Position numbers and translations under genes: made by a program. A DNA stretch of 10,947 nt from Paramuribaculum sp. (GTDB lineage Bacteria > Bacteroidota > Bacteroidia > Bacteroidales > Muribaculaceae): assembly GCA_029051835.1 (NCBI GenBank), contig JAIDKJ010000261.1, positions 1 to 10,947 on the forward strand, read 5' to 3'. Positions 6,576-10,947 of this stretch are shown one piece after another (positions within the stretch are counted from its first letter, which is position 1; each line of letters opens with the position of its first letter). The notes below the pieces were generated by a model that searched no databases, was not told the origin of the DNA, and worked only from the letters and a program-made list of their open reading frames with translations.

Positions 6576-7259
6576 ATGGAATATTTTGATAAAGAGTATG
6601 GCCTTGAGGTGTGGGGCGATATGGCTTGCTTTACAAGACCTGAACTAAAGGTGGAGCGAGTGAGCTATGATGTGATCACACCATCGGCTGCCCGGAATAT
6701 CTTTCAGGCGATATTCTGGAAACCAGCTATCCAATGGCGTATAACCAGAATAGAAGTGTTGAATCCGATACGTTGGATGTCGGTGCGGCGCAATGAGGTA
6801 GGCGCATTGGCGCAGAACAGTGCAAATGCCAAACGGATAATAGCCACAGAGAAGCGGCAGCAGCGCAATAGTCTGATGCTGCGCGATGTGAGGTATAGGA
6901 TATATGCAAAGATGGAGTATATCCCGCCTCACATGCGAGGTGGTGTGTCGGCGAGAGAAGCCGGCAATGATGAGAATCCCGGTAAATATCAGGCTATGTT
7001 CGAGCGTCGTGCATCGAAGGGTCAGTGTTTTACTATGCCATATCTTGGAACCAGGGAGTGTACGGCTTATTTCAGCCTTTTGCCTGACGGGGCGAAGGGT
7101 GGTGACGATCTGTTGCACGAATCGCGTGATCTGGGGATAATGCTATATGATATGGATTTTACCGATAGTGCCGACATACGCCCCATGTTTTTCCGTCCGA
7201 TGATGAATGATGGTGTGATAGAAGTTCCACCGATAGACAGTAAGGAGGTGATGAGATGA
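6576..7259 (+). CDS. cas5c: Cas5c (Cas5d) pre-crRNA endonuclease and Cascade subunit
   Basis: In type I-C systems, which lack Cas6, Cas5c cuts the repeats of the pre-crRNA and stays bound to the 5' handle. The 227-residue sequence shows the family's conserved text in order: GDMACFTRPELKVERVSY near the start, TPSAARNIFQAIFWKP (35-50), RRNEV (71-75), the QQRNSLMLRDVRY block (95-107), RRASKGQCFTMPYLGTREC (144-162) and YDMDF (191-195). The C-terminal PMFFRPMMNDGVIEVP (203-218) is also typical. These features point to the Csd5/Cas5c branch, not Cas5e. ATG 6576 follows a very AT-rich leader. The 3' end overlaps the cas8c start by 4 bases (ATGA), which implies translational coupling. I have not assigned the catalytic residues. 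Confidence 0.96.
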   Translation: MEYFDKEYGLEVWGDMACFTRPELKVERVSYDVITPSAARNIFQAIFWKPAIQWRITRIEVLNPIRWMSVRRNEVGALAQNSANAKRIIATEKRQQRNSLMLRDVRYRIYAKMEYIPPHMRGGVSAREAGNDENPGKYQAMFERRASKGQCFTMPYLGTRECTAYFSLLPDGAKGGDDLLHESRDLGIMLYDMDFTDSADIRPMFFRPMMNDGVIEVPPIDSKEVMR

Positions 7260-8950
7260 TACTAAAGGCATTGTATGATTATTTTTATTCGCGTCCCGAC
7301 CGTGTTCCCGAGGGGATGTGCCGTAAAGAGATCGAATATGTGATAGTGATCGATCGCAATGGCTGTTTTGTAAGGTTCGAATCGCGACGTATAGATAAGA
7401 AACGCTGTGCGGAGCTGGTAGTGGCGGCTCCGGTAAAACGGTCGTCGAATATCGCGCCAAATATCTTATGGGACAACGGTAAGTATGTGCTGGGGCTGAA
7501 TGAATCGGATGAAAGTTGCCATCGGTCGTTCGTCAATCAGGTAATGGATATAGCGTCGTCGCATCCGGAAGATCACGGCATGGCAGCTCTTGCGGCTTTT
7601 TATCGCAGGACGGCGGATGAGCGACTTATGGCATACAGTAATGATCCGTTGTTTGACGAGGTCAGAAACAATGCAGCCGCAAACATTACGTTCATGATAG
7701 ATGGCGATAGGGAAACAATTGCCGAGAGAAGGGAGCTTATACCTGCTGATGATCCGGCTTCGGAGGGTGAGAGCGGTATATGTCTGGTGACCGGACAAAG
7801 TGGGCCGTTGGTGAGGACAAGCACGAGCTCGACAATACCAGGATGTTCGCCGAATACCGCGCTGGTTGGCTTTCAGGTCAAGTCGGGATATGACTCGTAT
7901 GGCAAACAACAGGCCTACAATAGTCCTATATCCGTGGAAGCAGACTTTGCCTATACTTCGGCACTGAAGATGCTTCTTTCGAAGGATTCGACCAACAAGA
8001 CGCGTCTTGGCGACAGGACATTCCTATACTGGTGTTCGGGACAATACAGCCGCGAAGCCGAATCGTGTTTCAGCTTTATGGTGGAGAGTGAGAAGTCATC
8101 GAAGGATAAGGGTGTATCGGCCGTGGGAGTAGAAAAGCTTTTCAAGAGTATCTGGTCGGGAAGAGCGGCGACTGATCTGGATGATCGTTTTTACTTTCTC
8201 GGACTGGCGCCAAATGCCGGACGTATGGCGGTTGTGGTGTGGGAAGATGTGCCTCTACGTGAGTTCGCAGGAAAGATATTGCAGCATTTTGATGATATGT
8301 CGCTGACAAGCTACCGTGAATATGACAAGGATCGCTCGACTGCCGGAGTGTTCAATATGCTTTCGGCTGTGACTCTTGGCGGAAAGCAATCGGAGGCGCT
8401 GCCCAATCTGTGCGAGGCGGTGGTGCAATCCATTATTCAAGGTACAAGGTATCCGTATTCGCTATATACGTCGGCTATAGAGAGAATCAGAGCTGAGTTG
8501 GCCGATCAATCGGTGACTCGCACACGGGCGGCGATATTGAAGGCCTATATAAACAGAATTACAAGAAATAATACAGACAATAAACAACTAACACCTATGC
8601 TTGACAAAACAAACAATAATCCGGGCTATCTAAGCGGACGTCTGGCAGCTGTGCTCGAAAAGATCCAGAGCGATGTGAAGAGCGGTGATTCAATCCGCAC
8701 GCGTTATATGGCAGCTGCTTCGTCCACGCCATCGGCTGTATTTCCGGCAATGCTGAATCTGTCGGTGCATCACAGCGATAAACTCGGTGAAGCCTCGAGA
8801 GTGTTCTATGAGAAGACCAAACAGGAGATCATCGAAAAGATGCCAGCCGAAGGATTTCCGTCGCATCTTGATCTGAATGATCAGGGGCGGTTCTTTGTAG
8901 GATATTACCATCAGATGGCGGATCTCTATACAAAGAAAGAATCAGAATGA
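7256..8950 (+). CDS. cas8c: Cas8c (Csd1), large subunit of type I-C Cascade
   Basis: Cas8c recognises the PAM and helps hold the target strands. The 564-residue product matches the Csd1 family. The start MILKALYDYFYSR is typical; CLVTGQSGPLVRT lies at 176-188 and GYDSYGKQQAYNSPIS at 211-226. The C-terminal small-subunit-like region holds YLSGRLAAVLEKIQ (458-471) and QGRFFVGYYHQMADLY. Translation is coupled to cas5c through an ATGA overlap. An Asn/Thr-rich linker (about residues 433-455) joins the large-subunit body to the C-terminal region. The DNA for that linker is unusually A-rich and seems to serve as the leader for an internal start at codon 448 (see cas11c). The reading frame is intact from end to end. 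Confidence 0.96.
   Translation: MILKALYDYFYSRPDRVPEGMCRKEIEYVIVIDRNGCFVRFESRRIDKKRCAELVVAAPVKRSSNIAPNILWDNGKYVLGLNESDESCHRSFVNQVMDIASSHPEDHGMAALAAFYRRTADERLMAYSNDPLFDEVRNNAAANITFMIDGDRETIAERRELIPADDPASEGESGICLVTGQSGPLVRTSTSSTIPGCSPNTALVGFQVKSGYDSYGKQQAYNSPISVEADFAYTSALKMLLSKDSTNKTRLGDRTFLYWCSGQYSREAESCFSFMVESEKSSKDKGVSAVGVEKLFKSIWSGRAATDLDDRFYFLGLAPNAGRMAVVVWEDVPLREFAGKILQHFDDMSLTSYREYDKDRSTAGVFNMLSAVTLGGKQSEALPNLCEAVVQSIIQGTRYPYSLYTSAIERIRAELADQSVTRTRAAILKAYINRITRNNTDNKQLTPMLDKTNNNPGYLSGRLAAVLEKIQSDVKSGDSIRTRYMAAASSTPSAVFPAMLNLSVHHSDKLGEASRVFYEKTKQEIIEKMPAEGFPSHLDLNDQGRFFVGYYHQMADLYTKKESE
8597..8950 (+). CDS. cas11c: Cas11c small subunit, translated from an internal start in cas8c
   Basis: In studied type I-C systems the small subunit Cas11c is made from an alternative start inside cas8c and is needed for full Cascade assembly. 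Here an in-frame ATG at 8597 (Cas8c codon 448) would give a 117-residue protein with the same stop as cas8c, matching the family's size. The 43 bases before it contain 24 A and only 3 G, unlike the surrounding coding sequence. They resemble the A/T-rich leaders in front of cas5c and cas7c. The protein would begin MLDKTNNNPGYLSGRLAAVL and be mainly alpha-helical. Existence is inferred from family knowledge plus this leader; translation is not shown by sequence alone. Confidence 0.72.
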   Translation: MLDKTNNNPGYLSGRLAAVLEKIQSDVKSGDSIRTRYMAAASSTPSAVFPAMLNLSVHHSDKLGEASRVFYEKTKQEIIEKMPAEGFPSHLDLNDQGRFFVGYYHQMADLYTKKESE

Positions 8951-8994
8951 CTATTATCAGACAAATAATATAAATCACATATATACGTAGAATT

Positions 8995-9843
8995 ATGTCA
9001 GAGATAAAGAACAGAGTGGATTTCGTGTATCTTTTCGATGTGCAGGACGGAAATCCTAACGGCGATCCGGATGCCGGAAATCTTCCTCGTGTGGACAATG
9101 AGAACGGTTGCGGTCTGGTGACGGACGTGTGTCTGAAGCGTAAGGTGCGCAACTATGTGGATGCTTCGCGCGAGGGTGTGCCGGGATATGGCATCTTCAT
9201 TCAGGAAGCGGCTGTACTCGACAATCGTGTGGAGGAAGTGTATGCTTCGGAAGAAGTGGAGAAAAAGCCGAAGGAGGATAAAAAGGTAGCTGCCCGCAAG
9301 GCTTTGTGTGAGAAATACTATGATATACGTGCTTTCGGAGCCGTGATCGCCACCAAAGACAAGCAGGGACAAGTGCGCGGACCGATACAGCTTACTTTTG
9401 CCCGTTCGGTGGATCCGGTGGTAAGCCATAGTCATGCCATCACACGTATGGCCGTTACGAAAGAGGCCGACAAAGAGAAGGAGAAGACTATGGGCAGAAA
9501 GTCGACAGTGCCTTACGGCCTGTATCTGTGTCATGGTTTTGTTTCGGCAAATCTTGCGAAGCAGACCGGATTCTCGGCTGAGGATCTCGAACTATTGTGG
9601 GAGGCGCTGGAGAATATGTTTGACAATGACCGATCTGCGGCCCGTGGGTTGATGAGTCCGCGCAAGCTCATTGTTTTCGAACACTCTTCGGAGCTGGGCA
9701 ATGCTCCTGCAAATAAGTTGTTTGATGCTGTCCGGGTGGTAAAAAACAGTGGAGTCGACGTGCCGCGAAACTTCGGCGACTATACTGTAGAAATCGATCG
9801 CGACAATCTGCCGCAAGGGGTGACGGTGGTCGAAAAGATCTGA
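8995..9843 (+). CDS. cas7c: Cas7c (Csd2), crRNA-coating backbone subunit
   Basis: Several copies of Cas7c coat the spacer part of the crRNA and form the Cascade backbone. The 282-residue product carries the hallmark DGNPNGDPDAGNLPR (18-32), TDVCLKRKVRNYV soon after, DIRAFGAV in the middle and VRGPIQ just beyond it. This is the classic Csd2 pattern. Lys/Glu-rich stretches around residues 85-100 and 155-165 are probably surface loops. The ATG follows a 44-base, very A/T-rich gap after cas8c with no G-rich ribosome site, as is common in Bacteroidota. The gap may allow stronger independent initiation for this high-copy subunit. The stop overlaps the cas4 start by one base (TGATG). Confidence 0.97.
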   Translation: MSEIKNRVDFVYLFDVQDGNPNGDPDAGNLPRVDNENGCGLVTDVCLKRKVRNYVDASREGVPGYGIFIQEAAVLDNRVEEVYASEEVEKKPKEDKKVAARKALCEKYYDIRAFGAVIATKDKQGQVRGPIQLTFARSVDPVVSHSHAITRMAVTKEADKEKEKTMGRKSTVPYGLYLCHGFVSANLAKQTGFSAEDLELLWEALENMFDNDRSAARGLMSPRKLIVFEHSSELGNAPANKLFDAVRVVKNSGVDVPRNFGDYTVEIDRDNLPQGVTVVEKI

Positions 9844-10532
9844 TGCGTCAGAATATCGGCCATTATACCGACGATGAAATGATCCCACTGTCGGGCATAC
9901 AACATTTTTTGTTTTGTGACCGGCAGTGGGCTCTAATCCATCTTGAGTGTCAGTGGCAGGAAAATCTTCTTACAGCCGAGGGCGCTTTGCTGCATGACAG
10001 AGTTGATGACCCGTCAGTGCGCAAAAGCGGACAGCACGGGATTGTCACTCTCCGTGGTTTGCATGTGGCCTCAAGGAGATTGGGATTATTCGGCGTGGCC
10101 GATGCCGTGGAGTTTCATCCGCTGACAGTGGGAAAACGCAGTGTGGCGGAGCTGATGGCTGGCAGAGATTTTACAATAATGCCAGTGGAATACAAGCGGG
10201 GGCATCGCAAGATCAACGATTGTGACCGTTATCAGGCTGCAGCGCAGGCTATAGCTTTAGAAGAAATGTTTGGTGTAGAGGTTAGCCATGCTGCGGTGTT
10301 TTATTGGGAGGAGCGCAGGCGAGAGTATATAGATGTGGACGATGAGATTCGTAGCGGTGTGGCTGAGGTGTCGCGTCGGATGCATGAAACATATATGTCG
10401 GGACTGACTCCACACGCAAAACGGACGTCAGCGTGCAGAGCCTGCTCTATGGTAGATATATGTATGTCAGGACGGATTAAATCCGATGTGACGGACTATA
10501 TAAAGACAATGTTTGATGAAGAAATTGCTTAA
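9843..10532 (+). CDS. cas4: Cas4 exonuclease for spacer acquisition (type I-C)
   Basis: Cas4 trims and orients prespacers by their PAM together with Cas1-Cas2. The 229-residue protein has the RecB-like nuclease core and the iron-sulfur cysteines. C25 (FLFCDRQWAL) and C198, C201 and C207 (ACRACSMVDICM) would bind a 4Fe-4S cluster. H51 (LLHDRV), D87 (GVADAVEF), E116-x-K118 (VEYKRG) and Q131 (YQAAAQA) form the nuclease site. All key residues are present. The start codon overlaps the cas7c stop by one base, and the 3' end overlaps cas1 by 17 bases, so all are read from one transcript. Confidence 0.97.
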   Translation: MRQNIGHYTDDEMIPLSGIQHFLFCDRQWALIHLECQWQENLLTAEGALLHDRVDDPSVRKSGQHGIVTLRGLHVASRRLGLFGVADAVEFHPLTVGKRSVAELMAGRDFTIMPVEYKRGHRKINDCDRYQAAAQAIALEEMFGVEVSHAAVFYWEERRREYIDVDDEIRSGVAEVSRRMHETYMSGLTPHAKRTSACRACSMVDICMSGRIKSDVTDYIKTMFDEEIA

Positions 10533-10947
10533 TACGCTGTATGTTACTACTCCTGATGCGTATCTGTCAAAGGACGGCACAAATGTGGTGGTTTCAAGTC
10601 AGCAGAAAGTATTGTTCAGAATTCCGATACAAAACCTACAGTCGATAAAGACATTCGGATATCAGGGAGCAAGTCCTGGACTTATGCGCCTGTGTTCGAC
10701 TAACGGTGTGGAATTGTCATTTTTTACTCCTTCCGGTCAATTTGTAGCAAGGGTCAATGGTCCGCAGACCGGGAATATATTGCTTCGCAAGTCACAGTTT
10801 CACAATGCTGAGAATTCCGAGTACTGTAGACGGCTGGCATCGTTGTTGATTCTTGCCAAGATACATAATTCGCGCATGACTCTCCGACGTTTTGTCAGAG
10901 ATTATCCCTCCAATGCAGGGGTGTCATCGGTAGCAGGTGTGGCTGAA
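10516..10947 (+). CDS. cas1: Cas1 integrase, N-terminal part (runs off the window)
   Basis: From ATG 10516 the frame stays open to the last base, giving 144 residues. The start MKKLLNTLYVTTPDAYLSKDG is typical of type I-C Cas1, and GVELSFFTPSGQFVARV is the usual end of the N-terminal beta domain. The later LLRKSQF and AKIHNSRMTLRRF fall in the first helices of the catalytic domain. Family members have about 340 residues, so more than half, including the Glu/His/Asp metal site, lies beyond the window. Cas1 inserts new spacers with Cas2. It overlaps cas4 by 17 bases in another frame. Confidence 0.96.
   Translation, partial: MKKLLNTLYVTTPDAYLSKDGTNVVVSSQQKVLFRIPIQNLQSIKTFGYQGASPGLMRLCSTNGVELSFFTPSGQFVARVNGPQTGNILLRKSQFHNAENSEYCRRLASLLILAKIHNSRMTLRRFVRDYPSNAGVSSVAGVAE

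Noticed and set aside
4171..10947. CRISPR repeats within the window
   Set aside because: No regularly spaced direct repeats of about 30 bases were seen in any gap. All gaps in the cas operon are under 130 bases and do not repeat each other.

Overview
The window looks like a chromosomal segment of a Bacteroidota bacterium, most likely order Bacteroidales. A gut Muribaculaceae-like genome would fit, but that is inference. The evidence is: two promoter-like sites matching the Bacteroidota consensus (a TTTG-type -33 box, about 20 bases, then TAnnTTTG), A-rich leaders in place of clear Shine-Dalgarno sites, an RnfB of the Bacteroides type with extra cysteines, and moderate GC with AT-rich intergenic stretches.

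Layout. Bases 1-71 are the 3' end of a 5S rRNA, followed by a strong intrinsic terminator (81-129) and a short degenerate 18-bp tandem repeat. A gene for a secreted HExxH metallopeptidase-like protein (223-1270) follows; it is broken by two frameshifts. Converging on it from the other strand are yraN (UPF0102) and, just upstream of yraN, a fused methionine sulfoxide reductase msrAB; these two are probably co-transcribed. A 255-bp divergent intergenic region (2657-2911) holds a good promoter for a rightward pair, an RseC/MucC-family protein and rnfB. The rest of the rnf operon (rnfCDGEA), which usually follows rnfB, is not here.

Instead, from 4295 to the end of the window lies a type I-C CRISPR-Cas operon in canonical order: cas3, cas5c, cas8c, cas7c, cas4 and the start of cas1. 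It has its own promoter-like element at 4242-4273 and a 6-4-6 inverted repeat just upstream. The 3' end of cas8c contains a very probable separate translation unit for the small subunit Cas11c (8597-8950), with an A-rich leader embedded in the coding sequence. The rest of cas1, cas2 and the CRISPR array would lie beyond base 10947; there is no array inside the window.

How the genes work together. In type I-C, Cas5c cuts the pre-crRNA and caps the crRNA handle, Cas7c coats the spacer, and Cas8c and Cas11c complete Cascade and recognise the PAM and non-target strand. Cas3 is then recruited to unwind and degrade the target. Cas4 and Cas1 (with Cas2) acquire new spacers. I see no new system. The most useful observations are the internal cas11c start, the truncated rnf locus at the edge of the cas operon, the palindrome at the cas promoter, and the double-frameshifted peptidase.
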